DNA of 64,000 bases from the NCBI GenBank assembly GCA_020975725.1, contig QXJR01000011.1, forward strand, positions 620,001-684,000. The letters run 5' to 3'. The notes under the pieces are model-generated. The model was not told the DNA's origin, ran no database searches, and saw nothing but the letters and a program-made list of their open reading frames with translations. Of this stretch, positions 1 through 11,101 are shown piece by piece (position 1 is the first letter of the stretch; each line of letters starts with the position of its first letter). Position numbers and translations under genes: made by a program. The DNA is from Picocystis sp. L7. Its lineage: Eukaryota > Chlorophyta > Picocystophyceae > Picocystales > Picocystaceae.

Positions 1-1479
1 CGCGTCGCGATAGTGCCACTCGTCCTCCTCCGGGTGCCAGAAGGTCTCAAACGGCTCGCCCGTGATGGCACAGTGCTTCTGGTCGTCATCTGCTGGCACG
101 CTGTGTATCATGCGCAGGGCTTCAGCTGCCGTGGGAGCTGCTGAAACCACAGGGGGCGCGTCCTCCTCTTCAGCCACTGCACTCCCAGCGCTCATCAACC
201 AGCCCGATTCCTTTGGATACCATTGCCTGCAGTTGGTGCCCCTGCTGGCCGCACGCCGGTTCTTCAAAAATAGCGCATCCAGGTGTTTGCTGTACTTCTC
301 TTGGCTGTGGAACCGACGCCCTGTGGTCTTGCATTGGTAAGGGATGCTGTCATACAAGGATTTGATCAGGACGTCCTTGAATTGGTTCCCACTGAGGTCC
401 TTGAACTCGGTCCCAATGATGGGCGCTCTCCCTGGTGCTTTGGCCGCTCCGCCAGTCTTTTTATCCTGCGATCGAGCAGACCCGCCTGCACCCAGCACCC
501 CCGAAGAAACCAGGGAATTCAGCACATCTTCAGGCACGTTGGGGCTGGCGCCCGGCCGCCCGCCATATCCTTGGCCAGCAACCGCCGGGACCCCACCAGC
601 CGCTTGACCGGGGTAACCTGCAGGATAATTGTACCCACCACCTCCGCCGGCGTATCCACCCATGGCGCCTTGATGCTGCATGGACACTGTTTGTCCCGCA
701 TACTGCGGCTGCATTGCCGTGGGCATCATTGCTTGTCCCTGCCGAAGGCTTTCTTCGTACCTGATCTGGGCCAATCGCTGTTCAATGGCTGCAAGCAGAG
801 GCGGCGGGAAGTACCCTTTCCAAGTTCTCATGAGGTGAAGCATTGGTTCCCTGCTGGGGGTAGGAGATGTGGCGTAGGTGCTGCAGAACAGAGCTAGTAT
901 TTTGGGAGCAAACATGCTCATGTAGGGTTGCCCCACGTTTTTTATGATGCTATCGATCAGGTACAACCTGGGCAATCGGTGAGGAGGCTGAGCATTGAGG
1001 ATGGCATGCTCTATCTTTTGCACAAAGAAGTGACCTAGGTTCCTAAACTTTCCAGCTGATGGTCGGGGCGCGTTCGCAACGGCAGGCAGCGGGGCATGCA
1101 TTAGTAAGAGGATCGCTTGGGCCACAGCAGGCGATTGAAAAATAAAACGGACAGGCGGCGTTTTCTATGCATTGTTCGAGGTAGCGATGCAGCAGTAGAG
1201 CTATCTCTTGGATCGATTGATTGGAATGCACGAGTTTGGTTGCGTTTCCTCGTCTTCCATGTCGATGGGAGGGGTCCAACGGCTTCGAGGACGACGACGG
1301 GTTGGTCTGAAGGTTCACGCGTGTTCGGTCGCATGGACGGTCGTTCGCGCTCGTTTCATACCTATCATGGTCAGCGTGGTGATGACCGGTTTGCTGTTGA
1401 AGGTGAGTGCTGCGAGGTTGCGGTCGAAGTCGCTCATCACTTTGGCGGTGATGGGGTCGAGCGGCTGCGTCCCCATCAT
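1..1479 (-). CDS. PCF11: Pcf11-like pre-mRNA cleavage complex subunit (3' end beyond the window)
   Basis: Pcf11 belongs to cleavage factor IA/CFIIm, binds the RNA polymerase II C-terminal domain and couples 3'-end cleavage to termination. Two exons are visible: 1479-1362, starting at MMGTQPLDP, and 1034 down to the window edge. The 327-nt intron (1361-1035) has donor GTATGA and acceptor CCTAG. The joined frame gives a complete CTD-interacting domain with LTFNSKPVI, then LYLIDSIIKNVG, then RTWKGYFPPP. A Gly/Gln/Tyr-rich linker follows, then a degenerate first zinc finger (YQCKTTGRRFHS ... KHLDALF) and the second finger (CAITGEPFETFW). The family normally has CxxC in the first finger; here the second Cys is Thr. 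The C-terminus lies off the left edge. It is divergent from the ABC1 kinase gene. The family call is firm; the exact start is inferred. Confidence 0.9.
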
Positions 1480-2094
1480 CTCGACTTGGTGAACGCTTCA
1501 CCAACCCCTTCTTTCGACGCGGTGGGAATGGATCGGCTTGGAAGCTCGCACGTCGTCGTCGCCTCTTTCGTTCTTTCGGACTCGCGGTTGCAGTTTCTTT
1601 GTCCTTTATTTCGTCTTCCAGGTGCACTCGTTCCACGTGCAGATCGCCACGACCGATGGCACGCGGTCCGTTTCCTTTTCCCCGTCCTTTCGAAGCTCCC
1701 GGATCTCCCGTTCGGCCTGTCCGAACGCGAGGCGGCGCCTCACGTCGCACGTAGGCGTGCGCTCCACGTGCTCGCGTCCTGCACCTGCACGTGCCGTTCA
1801 GGGCCACCAACGGCTCCTTTTCCCGTGCTTCGAGCGGCGAACGACCGGCAGTTCGACGCAGGACCTCGTGGTACGCCTCCAGGTCCGATCTTGCGTCGAT
1901 CCACGTCCGCCTTTGCGGTGCGTTTCGCGCGTGCTTCGTGGCGAAATGCCGAGATCGGATCGAACGTCGGTGGGTGCCACCACCCTCCCAAAAGACCGTA
2001 TAAAGATCGCTGTCCATGCGGTCCCTGGAGCCACCCGAGCTGTCGCCCGGATCCGACACGGCACCGAAAGGGACGAACCCACTGGGGAAAGGAA
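1480..2094. promoter_or_regulatory. Spacer between divergent PCF11 and ABC1K genes
   Basis: This must hold both 5' regions. A TATAAA lies at 1999-2004 on the plus strand, about 300 bp before the kinase start codon, and a CGAAAGGGA motif at about 2069. Open frames here are Arg-rich and resemble nothing I know, so I read them as chance frames of GC-rich DNA. Confidence 0.4.
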
Positions 2095-2275
2095 AGTCGA
2101 TTGGAAGGTCGATTGGAAGGGTCGATTGGAAGGTCGATTGGAAGGTGGATTGGAAGGAAAGGAGAGGATAGAAGGTCGATTGGAAGGGTCGATTGGAAAG
2201 GAAAGGAGAGGATAGAAGGTCGATTGGAAGGGTCGATTGGAAGGGAGAAGGAGAGGATCGAAGGACGATTGGGAG
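2095..2275. repeat. Minisatellite built on GTCGATTGGAAGG
   Basis: About ten imperfect copies of a 10-13 bp motif (GATTGGAAGG with GTC or GG spacers) run in tandem, with a larger AGGAGAGGATAGAAG block recurring three times. It ends just before the ABC1 kinase start codon, so it probably lies in that gene's 5' leader. Confidence 0.85.
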
Positions 2276-2302
2276 AAGGAAGGAGACGGTGTGGCGTCGG
2301 CG

Positions 2303-4015
2303 ATGGCCAGCAAGCTATGGCCGATTTCGCCGCCGAAGCGGGCGCCTTTGCTGAGCTACGAGGCCCTGGAAGCCGAACGTGGGATCTGCAAAGTGGCACC
2401 GCGGTCGCCCAGGAGAATCCTAGACGTGGTCCGACAGGATCCGCTGGGTGTGGTGTGTCGTGCCGGTGTTATTGCCAACCAAGCCGTGCGACTGGCCGTC
2501 GCCACACGAGACGTGGAAGACGAACGAACCAAAGCAGCCATGCTGAGAGATGCACTCGCACAATTGGGTCCCTGCTTCGTCAAAGTGGGACAAGCACTTG
2601 CCAATCGACCAGACGTCCTTCCACCCGTGGCCATGGAAGAACTCACCAGGCTCATGGACCAAGCCGAACCTTTCCATAGAGAAACAGCCAGGAACATCGT
2701 GCTGCACGAGCTCGGAAGACCGCTCGAAGAAGTGTTCGAGCAGTTCCCAGATGCACCCGTGGCATCGGCCAGCATCGGACAAGTCTATCGCGCCAAGCTC
2801 ATCGGTGGAGCAGAAGTGGCCGTCAAAGTGCAGAGACCTGGAGCCAAAGATCTAGTGGAGAAAGATCTTGCATTGCTACGATGGATGGCCGGATCTCCTC
2901 CCGCCAAAAAATACGGAAGGGAAAACCTGGGATGCGACCTGCAGGTCATCGTGGACGAGTTCGGAGAAACACTCCTGGAAGAACTGGATTACAAGCAAGA
3001 AGCAAACAACATGAGGGATTTCGGCAATAATTTCAAGGGGGACCCAAACGTCGCCGTCCCCTTCCCCTACCCCGAGTACACGACCGAAAAATTGCTCGTC
3101 ATGAGCTGGTTGGATGGCGTGAGGTGCACAGACCTGGATGCCATGCGAGGATTTCAGATCGACATCGATGGATTCATCCAACGGGGGGTGGCCAGTGGGC
3201 TGAGGCAGCTGCTAGAGTTCGGTCTTTTCCACGGCGATCCTCATCCAGGAAACGTGTTTGCGATGCCGGATGGACGAATCGGTTACGTGGACTTTGGGAA
3301 TGTGGTCGAGATCAGCCAAACCAACAAGGAGGCCCTTCTGGACGCGGTCATCCACGCGATGAACGAAGACTACGAAGAGATGGCACGGGACTTTGTGAGG
3401 TTGGGATTCATAGCAGAAGGCACCGACATAGGACCGTTGGTGCCGGCGCTGCAGAGCACGTGGCGGGAGTCTGTGGGGAGCGGGATGGCAGACTTCAGTT
3501 TTCGGGACGTGACCAACAAGTTCAGCACGTTGGTGTACTTGTTTCCGATCCGCATTCCTGCCCGGTTTGCATTGGTGATCCGCACGCTTCTCACACAGGA
3601 AGGCATTTGTTTGACGTTGAATCCACAGTTCCGTTTCTTGGAGGCAGCGTATCCGTACACGGCCAAGCGTTTGCTGAGCGATCCGTTGTACAGCTCTCGT
3701 TTGTGCCAGGTACTGATCAAGGGCGATGTCTTTGATTGGGAGCGTTTGCACATGTTGGTGCTTCTTTCCATGCAGGGGGCAAGAAGGAGCGGTTTTTGGG
3801 TGTGGGCATCCACCATGGTGGATGGGGTAAAGGTGGTGTTTTCCAATCCACGCACCGTGCGTGACATTGCATTGGCGATGTTGCGTAGCTTGCGATTGGC
3901 GTTCCGTGGGATGGCGTCCACTTGGTGGGCCTTTCTTCGTGGCAGATGGTTCCGTTCCCGGCCTTCTGGAGGTCCAGGCATGGGTGCATCCCCATCCACC
4001 GTCTCTTTGGCTTGA
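2303..4015 (+). CDS. ABC1/ADCK (UbiB-like) atypical kinase
   Basis: ABC1-family kinases act in mitochondria or plastids and support ubiquinone or prenylquinone metabolism. The 570-residue product has the family order: the KxGQ motif (FVKVGQALANRPD, residues about 92-104), the Ala-rich loop (ASASIGQV, about 154-161), a VAVK lysine (about 175), the catalytic HGDPHPGN and the metal-binding VDFG. The Ser in ASASIGQV is usual for this family. I chose the ATG at 2303 (MASKLWP) rather than the in-frame ATG at 2237, because the extra residues are repeat-encoded and charged. The N-terminus lacks a clear Ser/Arg-rich transit peptide. The RPD after KVGQ and the overall pattern are closest to plastid-type ABC1K proteins, which is a hint rather than proof. 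Confidence 0.9.
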   Translation: MASKLWPISPPKRAPLLSYEALEAERGICKVAPRSPRRILDVVRQDPLGVVCRAGVIANQAVRLAVATRDVEDERTKAAMLRDALAQLGPCFVKVGQALANRPDVLPPVAMEELTRLMDQAEPFHRETARNIVLHELGRPLEEVFEQFPDAPVASASIGQVYRAKLIGGAEVAVKVQRPGAKDLVEKDLALLRWMAGSPPAKKYGRENLGCDLQVIVDEFGETLLEELDYKQEANNMRDFGNNFKGDPNVAVPFPYPEYTTEKLLVMSWLDGVRCTDLDAMRGFQIDIDGFIQRGVASGLRQLLEFGLFHGDPHPGNVFAMPDGRIGYVDFGNVVEISQTNKEALLDAVIHAMNEDYEEMARDFVRLGFIAEGTDIGPLVPALQSTWRESVGSGMADFSFRDVTNKFSTLVYLFPIRIPARFALVIRTLLTQEGICLTLNPQFRFLEAAYPYTAKRLLSDPLYSSRLCQVLIKGDVFDWERLHMLVLLSMQGARRSGFWVWASTMVDGVKVVFSNPRTVRDIALAMLRSLRLAFRGMASTWWAFLRGRWFRSRPSGGPGMGASPSTVSLA

Positions 4016-4395
4016 TGCATGGCCTTGTGGTCCCACATGGACACCTGCAACACCTGGTGGGTTTCAAATCTCCTATCCCCTTTCCTGCCACGCCTCCCAT
4101 CCAAAAAGGGCGCGAAATCCCTTCCTTCCTTTCTCTCCCCCCGATCGACCCGGGTCTGTCCCGGGTTCCCTTCGGGTTCGAAAGGGAGAGCCAACCCGGT
4201 CCATCCGGGACGGTCCGAAAGGGACGGTCCTCGGGTCTGTCCTCCTCGATCGAAAGGGAGAGCCTTCGGGTCTGTGTCCGGTTCGATCGATCCGATCCGA
4301 AAGGAGGGGACCTCCCCCTGCAAGACCCCGGTTGGGTCGGTGGGAGACAAGGGGAGCGAGACGAAGTTAAGCACAAAGTTAACACGAGGGACGCG
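4016..4395. promoter_or_regulatory. Spacer with repeated CGAAAGGGA motifs
   Basis: Between the ABC1 kinase stop and the HAD gene start, CGAAAGGG(A) occurs four times in about 150 bp (near 4178, 4217, 4250 and 4300). The same word recurs in other spacers of this window, so it may be a promoter element. No gene is seen. Confidence 0.4.
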
Positions 4396-5169
4396 ATGGT
4401 GGCGATGCGCACGCGCGCCTCCTCGACCTTCCATGGCGAACGCCGACGTTCGCGCGCGGTCCGTGGACGGAGGAGGGCGGCAGAAGCACCCTGGAGACAT
4501 CCCACGACGAAGGACCTCGAGGCGGGACGACGCCTGCGCGTGGCGGTGGACGTGGACGAAGTGCTGGGACGTTTCGTGCACTCCTTGAATGCGTTCGTGC
4601 TGGAAGCTTTCGGAGAGAGCTACGACGAGAGCGATTATCACATCTACAGGTTCGCAGACGTGTGGAACTGCTCCGCAGAAGAGTCCAACCATCGAGTGCA
4701 CGCTTTCTTCGCCTCCAAGCACTTCTGCGAAGGCGTGCCTCCCATACCAGGAGCCAAAGAAGCACTCGCCAGGATCGGAAGAGAATGCGAGCTGCTCGTC
4801 GTCACCTCCAGGCAGCACGTCATACAACAACAGACAATCCATTGGATCGACACGCACTATCCAGGCATCTTTCGAGAAATCCACTTTGGAAACCACTACG
4901 CCCTGGAAGGCACCTCCAAGTCCAAGTCACAAATGTGCAAGGAACTGGGCGCGCACGTGCTCGTCGACGATAACCCTTCCTATGCCGTGGAATGCGCCCA
5001 CGAAGGGATCGACGTGCTGCTCTTCGATTGGAATGACCACTATCCGTGGTGCAAAGTCCAAGAAGGGATCGATCATCCCAGAATCACCAAAGTCACCTGC
5101 TGGGATACTGCGGAAGCAGCCATCCGAACCCTCTCCAGGAACGGAGACGCACTGAATGAACTCCTATGA
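4396..5169 (+). CDS. HAD-superfamily 5'-nucleotidase-like hydrolase
   Basis: This 257-residue protein has the HAD nucleophile motif AVDVDEVLGRF (about residues 50-60), where the two Asp residues would form the phospho-Asp and act as acid. It also has the Thr motif LVVTSRQ and the metal-binding LVDDNPSYA. The closest pattern I know is the 5'(3')-deoxyribonucleotidase-like group found in fungi, plants and algae; the substrate cannot be told from sequence. The first 45 residues are rich in Arg, Ser and Ala with almost no acidic residues, as in a mitochondrial or plastid targeting peptide, and this supports the ATG at 4396. The open frame extends upstream to 3922, but that part is low-complexity spacer. 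Confidence 0.8.
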   Translation: MVAMRTRASSTFHGERRRSRAVRGRRRAAEAPWRHPTTKDLEAGRRLRVAVDVDEVLGRFVHSLNAFVLEAFGESYDESDYHIYRFADVWNCSAEESNHRVHAFFASKHFCEGVPPIPGAKEALARIGRECELLVVTSRQHVIQQQTIHWIDTHYPGIFREIHFGNHYALEGTSKSKSQMCKELGAHVLVDDNPSYAVECAHEGIDVLLFDWNDHYPWCKVQEGIDHPRITKVTCWDTAEAAIRTLSRNGDALNELL

Positions 5170-5755
5170 AAGACAAGGGACATCATAGCCGGATCCGCAT
5201 GAAACTTTTGCCAACCGACAAACGGCCGTCGAAGCATGGCCAAAGCCCTGAACGTCGCCTCTTGCCACCGGGTTGCGGGCTAAACTCTCTTAAGTAGGAA
5301 AAAAATAGGACCAATGCAAGTATATCGTGACAGAGGTAAGAAGTTGGACAAATCATGAAACAGAGCGAAAGGGGCTGATGCCCTTAGCAGGCCCAAAGCT
5401 TCTTGTACCGCTTGCCTTGGCTATACTGGCCGAGTAGCAAGGACGAACGAAGCGAAAGAAAAAAACCTTGATCCCTGAAACGGTGAAAGGCATGCCGGTG
5501 AGGACTGCAGCTCGCAGTCAAACCCCAGACAGGAGCCCTGGGTTGTTGCCCAGAAAAGATGGGAAGGTACCATCTGTTATTGTTGCATGCTTGCAACTCG
5601 GATCGCTGCGGCTGGTGGCCTACGTACAAAGCCGTCCACGGATTGACTGTAAAAAGATTTTGTTGGAGGCAAATCGTCCCCCTTCCAACCAGAGATGCCG
5701 TGGCTTCACAGGGATATTGCAGTGGAAGGGCAGGAAGCGCTGGCAAAGTATCCAG
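5170..5755. other. Convergent 3' region
   Basis: 586 bp between two convergent genes. It looks less GC-rich than the genes around it and has no frame that resembles a protein. It presumably holds both 3' UTRs. Confidence 0.5.
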
Positions 5756-8453
5756 TTACTTGTTCTTTCGACCTTGTTTGGGTTGAGCCATGCGTTTGAC
5801 GGCGAGGGCTTCGGCCACATCACGCATCAAATCTTCCTCGCTTTCCAGCAGAGAATCCCCAAGGGCCTTTCCTATGTCTCTCCCCAGCGTCTGGTAGTCC
5901 TGCCTAGTAAAGTGGTATCCAGCAGTAGACCCGGCCATAGAAGCTTCCAACGTGTACGAGTTGGAGACACCCAACTCAGTTGCAGCGGTCACTCGGGCTG
6001 CACCCTCCTTTGCCTGCAACACCTTGTAAGTGCAAGCTCCCAAATTGAAGGCCTGATTTCGCTTTGACAAGAGCAAGGGGAAAATACGAACCCGTTCTCT
6101 TGAGAAGGGAAGGTAGTTTCTCTGTTGCTGCGATGGCTCGCAGGCGAAAGTGAAGGCATCCATTTTCCTCGAATGTCCGTGCAAATCCACATACAGAGCC
6201 ACTGGTCCCCTCTCCTTTAGTTGCTGTAGAAGCGACCTCGTACGAAAAATGGTTGGGTGTCTTGCATTAGGAGTGGACCACTGCCGGTTCAGATCCACCC
6301 CCGCCAGGTTGCAACGATAGCACCCGTTGATGACACCATCTGGATTGAGCATGGGGACGACCTTGAAAACAAAGGATCTACGAAGAAGCACTGCAAGCGG
6401 ATCCACAGATGTCATAAAGTCTAAGAAACCCTTCATCAGCCAACTCGAGTTGGTTTCTCCTGGGTGAACTCTGGCGGTCATGAGCACAAAAGGGCGCTCG
6501 TTGATGAGGGTGCAGTCTTCCTCCATCTCTGTGATTGTGACGAGATCGCAAACCTGGCCAGATAGAGTCTTGCAGAGCACCGTGCGACACATGGACTTTG
6601 AAGGTCCAGAAAGTGTTCTTTCCAATTTACCAAGGTGGTGCTGCAAATCGGAGTATGTGAACGGATAGCACATGCTAAAGAAGTGAGGACCTTCGTGTTC
6701 AAAGGTGAATGTGAAAGTAAGCATGTGCAGACCTTCGTCAACGTTGTGTTTCTGGCGAGTCCCAGCACCTCTCGTCTTTTCTGCAGTGTTAGACAGGCAT
6801 TGCTGTGCCCACCTGCAGTATGGAGAAGGATAGTATGCAATATTGCTTCCCACCCTCTTCCAAACTCCACCCTCCCCGTTGTTCGCTGTGAAGCACAGAG
6901 GCTTCAAACCCTGATTGTATACCGAGGTAGATTTCTTGAAGTTGACAATGTTGAGCTTGTAAGCCGTACCAGGAGATGCTCCACTGATGCAAAAATAGTA
7001 CCATTGACTTCGACTCTTGAGATCGTTGATGTCTTCGGACAAAAACAGATCATACTCGTTTCCTGATACCTTGATGCTTCTTCGCAAATTTCCAGATTCA
7101 AATCGCGACTCAAAACGCAAAGAACCATCCCCACCGCCCCCTCCAAGATCACTGGCAAATGCATCGAACACAACACTGTAGTTCAAAGGGCATCTTAGTC
7201 TATCTAATTCTTCTTTCATCAAGGTCTTCCGAATGGTAAACCCCTCCTTGTGGAACGGTGCAGGCGGCGTCTCCGATTCTTCAGCATTTAGGTTGGGTAG
7301 GTCGGAACAAGCTAAATCGATAGGCCTGTCGTGCTGGACAAGTGAAGGAGGAAGATCTGTTGTGGCCATCTGGATGCGCTCAACCTTGCACGTCTCTGGG
7401 AAGAATGCTTCAGCATCAGGATCCACTTCGATTGTCGAAGCATCCAAGCATGCTACCTTCGGAGCCCGAGGAGGGATTGTTGGCATCTTGCCGGCTGCAA
7501 GCAACCAGCAGACCTTGTATGCCAATTCAAAAGTATTTTCTTTGCCAGGTTTCGCAAACAAATGCTGGCATATATGAAGCATCATGCTCGTCGTCCCTGA
7601 ATGAGCTGCCAAAGCAACTAGCATTTCTGGGTATTGCACTAGATTTCCCATGATCAAAGCAACGCTCTCCAGTACAAGAGCATCCCTTTTATGGTTCGAA
7701 TAGACGACATCCAGAAGTTCGATCAACCGGTGTGTTTGCAAGGCTGGAATGCAGGAATCGTACCTCGATACACGAGAGAAGAAGCTTAAGACCTCCCTGA
7801 TGATTGATTTGCTTTCGGGGAGGGATTGGACCACGAGGAACACCCTGGATAGGGCGTCGGAATTGGTGACCACCAGGCGAGCAACGAAAGGGTTCCTGCA
7901 GAGCCCGGACAACAGCCTCAAGGAAGTCAACGTGATGGCCTCGTCCTTGCCGTGGTGCCTCAGGGCAATGTCACACGCCTCGGCGCTCCATTGGACCTTG
8001 CTGTTCAAAGGACGCGAAAGGGACAGGTTCTCGATTTCTTGCAGGCACGAGAGCGCTTGTAGCACAATCTCTTGGGATGTGTGATGCTGTTGTATCAGTT
8101 CCCGAGTGGTTTGCATCCCTTCCCGACAGATATTCGCGACTTGCTCCCGAACCAGGTTTCCTTCCGCTTTGATCTTCTTCAAGCTCTCCAAGATTTCCAC
8201 GCACTTGCTCTGTGCATCCTGCTGCACCTCGCGTCAGTATCTCCTGCATTCCAAACGTCACCTTCGCCTGTGCTTGGCCTCGATATCATCCGACACCCGC
8301 TCGATTTCCATCCTTTCCATCGACGCGTATCCTTCCTTCGCGCGTGGTTCGTCGAAACCTCCTTCGACACGTCCTTTTATCGCTCCTTTCGCTCGTTGCT
8401 TCGTCGATGCGCACCTCGCTTCGTGCGCCTTCGTCGTCCATGGCCATGGCCAT
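5756..8453 (-). CDS. Cytosolic carboxypeptidase, M14B (CCP/Nna1) family
   Basis: CCPs remove glutamates from polyglutamylated or detyrosinated tubulin. The main exon (8227-5756, about 823 codons) has an alpha-helical, armadillo-like N-terminal half, then the CCP-specific N-domain, then the M14 fold with the zinc ligands HPGE and H of DLHGHS, the substrate residues NPDG and DLNRQW, and the catalytic Glu in YTLEASM. The frame opens with GTG just after an in-frame TGA, so a 5' exon is needed. A 13-codon candidate (8453-8415, MAMAMDDEGARSE) ends at a GTGCGC donor in the right phase, and CTGAC lies just before the main exon. The exact acceptor is ambiguous between several AGs near 8228-8200. Finding a CCP suggests glutamylated microtubules such as a flagellum. 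Confidence 0.9.
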
Positions 8454-8806
8454 GAAACCTGGATCCCGTCTGGTTGAACCCGGGATCCAACCGGGTTCGT
8501 CGAGGAATTCGAAAGGAAGACGTCCCCGATGGAAACCGAAACGCATCCCTGGTTTCGAGAGGAAGAGGGAAGAGGGGATGAGGGAAGGACACAACAGTGG
8601 CACCACAGGAAAGATGCCAAAATGAGGATGAAAGTTGGCCAAGCAGGAGTGGCAAACGGACAGATTGCGGATGGAGGTTGAGATTCCTGCGTGGGCTGGT
8701 AGACAGGAACCAACGGACGATGTGGGCGTCCCGGACGTCGATGAAACGTGCATCCTTACATGTTCATGCAATCTTCTCTCCGCAGGATAGGATACAGAAT
8801 GCCACC
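8454..8806. other. Spacer upstream of carboxypeptidase gene
   Basis: Holds the promoter of the carboxypeptidase gene and the 3' UTR of the neighbouring protease-like gene. It contains a near-palindromic CCGGGATCCAACCGGGTT stretch and one CGAAAGG motif near 8509. No gene is seen. Confidence 0.4.
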
Positions 8807-10033
8807 TTATTCCACCACCAATCGCATGTTTCGCCGAAGGCCGGCTATGAGCACGTGCGGGTCGAATCCAAGACCTTCGTCGTTCAGCACGGCGCGAGCA
8901 AAGGCCACGGACGACGTATTCTCCTCGTCGCAAGCGTTGGAAAAACTGGAGAGGACACCCACCACCACATCGAGCCCTCCAAAATTGGTGAACAGGGGAG
9001 ATCCGCTCATGCGCGGGCATGCCGAGCCCGCGAATATCATGGGTTGCGAGCCTCTCATGGCCCACTGGCAGTTCAGCATGTTCCTTGCACTGGAGGCATA
9101 AAAGTACTCCGGCACGAGATTCCTTCGCGAGCATCCTTGAAAGTGACGGGATGGTACAGGATATCCAGTGTACTCGTACTCTCTGTCGTCGCACAGCTGG
9201 AGGGTTGGAACGGTGCCCCATCCGAAAGGAGTAGGATCTCGCAACGTAGACGGATACGGGCGCACAGAGAGCACCGCCGCATCGTCGATGGCCACGGGGA
9301 CTTTACGAGCGTGATAAGTGCTGGGGACCGTGACGCCACGCACCCTCCAGCGGTATCCTCTCGGGCAAATCTGATCGATGGAGGTGGCTCCGTTGCTCAA
9401 CGGAGCGCTGCAGCAGACGAAGCTTGGGTAATCGCCCAAGTCTTGCACGGAAAACGTCCAATCGTCCTCGACGTTCAGCACGCAATTGCCGGAGGTCACG
9501 AATGTCCTTTCTTCGGTGATTCCCAGGTTCGCCACGAACGCACCCGTACATGTGCTGTACTTGTTTTCACCCAGGTTGAAGTACACCCTGCATATGTCCC
9601 TTGCAGAAGGAAAGAGGGGGTTGAAGGCAGGGTTGTTGTAGCAGATGGATCTTCCTGCCGCACCTCCAGGTTCCTGCAGATCTCCTTCTTCTCCTTCTGC
9701 GGATCTGGCCTCTTCCAGAGGGAAGACTTGCACGACGTCGAACGAGCTTCCGTCCTCGGACAGCACCGAGCTGTAGAACCGTGCGGTTTCGAAGGGATCT
9801 TCCGTTTCTTCCAGCTCCACCTCGAACGCTTCGGGATGCTCTTGGTACCTTCGGACATCCACGCTGGGTTGGAGAGACAATTGGGAAGCGTTCTGTTCCC
9901 TCACCACACCTTCGGCCGTGTCGTATCCTTGCACGCGAAACGGATGGATTGTGTGTCTGCCGGCCGCGCCTTTCGCCACCAGACCACCCCATGCGATGGC
10001 CATCGACCATCTGCAGCACGTGCTCCTTCCCAT
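8807..10033 (-). CDS. Secreted S1-like protease homologue, predicted inactive (His to Asn)
   Basis: This 408-residue protein is a trypsin-fold paralogue of the next gene. It has conserved blocks ARDICRVYFN, STCTGAF, IDDAAVL (Asp about 251) and GSACPRMSGSPLF (Ser about 343), plus many Cys pairs. Where the paralogue has TSGHC, this protein has TSGNC (Asn at about 183, codon 9487-9485). The general-base His of the triad is therefore replaced by Asn, a one-base change from CAT to AAT. The remaining frame is intact and well conserved, so it may be a pseudo-protease with a binding or regulatory role. I chose the ATG at 10033 because MGRSTCCRWSMAIAWGG begins a short hydrophobic stretch that could be a signal peptide; the longer frame upstream is low-complexity. 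Confidence 0.8.
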   Translation of the reverse strand: MGRSTCCRWSMAIAWGGLVAKGAAGRHTIHPFRVQGYDTAEGVVREQNASQLSLQPSVDVRRYQEHPEAFEVELEETEDPFETARFYSSVLSEDGSSFDVVQVFPLEEARSAEGEEGDLQEPGGAAGRSICYNNPAFNPLFPSARDICRVYFNLGENKYSTCTGAFVANLGITEERTFVTSGNCVLNVEDDWTFSVQDLGDYPSFVCCSAPLSNGATSIDQICPRGYRWRVRGVTVPSTYHARKVPVAIDDAAVLSVRPYPSTLRDPTPFGWGTVPTLQLCDDREYEYTGYPVPSRHFQGCSRRNLVPEYFYASSARNMLNCQWAMRGSQPMIFAGSACPRMSGSPLFTNFGGLDVVVGVLSSFSNACDEENTSSVAFARAVLNDEGLGFDPHVLIAGLRRNMRLVVE

Positions 10034-11101
10034 CTCCGCGATTTCGAAACGCGAAAGACGCGCCTCGCGATGGCGTCGACCGACGTCGACTGGATTCGAA
10101 TCGCTACAGCCGATCCGCTGCCCCCCCCCTTCCCACCCTCGGGAACGCCGACGAAAAGAAACTGGGGCGTGGAGGCCCGTCCGTACGAGGTTGTTGTGTT
10201 CCCCCCCCCCCGGCACGGCACGCCCCGGGGCGGGTGGGGATCCCTTCCATGGGACCAGGGCAGCTGTCCACCGGGATGGATGTGGGACAAGGAAAGCAAA
10301 GCGGAGGACGTGCAGATGGGGTCGAACGTTCGCGCATCGAAGAAAGATGCATGGAACGTCCAGGAACGCAAACGAAACGCCGGCGGAGCGTCGCCCGATG
10401 AGAAGGAGAGAAAGGCATGTGCGGGCATGGGCAGACCGAGATAGCCGACGCTCCCATCAAACAGCAAGACCTTGCTTGCGGTCCCAACGCTCTCCACGGA
10501 CGGAACGCCCTGGGTGGTGCACGTGCACAGAGGTACGGACCCGGAAAACAATGTGCCTGCTGGAGGAAAGGGCCCATCAAAAGCATGCAGAGGCCGATCC
10601 CCAATCCCTTGCAGATAGCGCGGTCTCTTCCACTCGATTCTGCAGCCGATGGGGAAGCATCCCCTGCGATGCCGCCACCTTCCTTGTTGTGCGCCGTCGT
10701 ACGCTGAAGGAAGGCTGGCAGTGCATGGTGGCAGTCAGGTAAGGTCTTTTACCGGACCGGCAGACCGAATTTAGGATGGAGAAGCAGTCAGGTTCGAAGC
10801 GTCAGTGCTGAGGAGGCTTTCTCGATGTTTCTAGCTCACAAGGATACTCGTCATCCTCAGCACAAGGCGGACATCGCCCTCTCCGCGTCGACAAAGACAA
10901 TGTGTTTCGTGCCCTGCTGTTTGCTGCTGATGAAGGCATCGAAAACAGCGCCGCACTTCGCTGACCGCTTGAGTTTGCTCCGGAAGCTGTCGATGGATCT
11001 GCGGAAGGAACGGTGCCCCGGTGCTCCTCATCGACCAAATGTCCACACAAATATATTCACGCAAGGCGTACTCGTATCTTTCGCACTTTAATTCACTTGC
11101 T
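10034..11101. other. Spacer between the two protease paralogues
   Basis: About 1.07 kb with poly-C runs (10123-10130, 10200-10210). A minus-strand frame ending near 10836 reads FDAFISSKQQGTKHIVFVD, but it has no convincing start or partner exon. I see no gene I can support. Confidence 0.4.

Noticed and set aside
1043-2059. Long minus-strand open frame (338 codons) overlapping the PCF11 5' exon
   Set aside because: It is Arg-rich low-complexity and crosses the PCF11 intron and exon in another frame. The conserved CID sequence lies in a different frame, so this is a chance frame of GC-rich DNA.
8286-9221. 311-codon minus-strand frame near the carboxypeptidase 5' end
   Set aside because: It overlaps the protease-like gene out of frame. 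Only a 13-codon piece of it is plausible, as a carboxypeptidase 5' exon.
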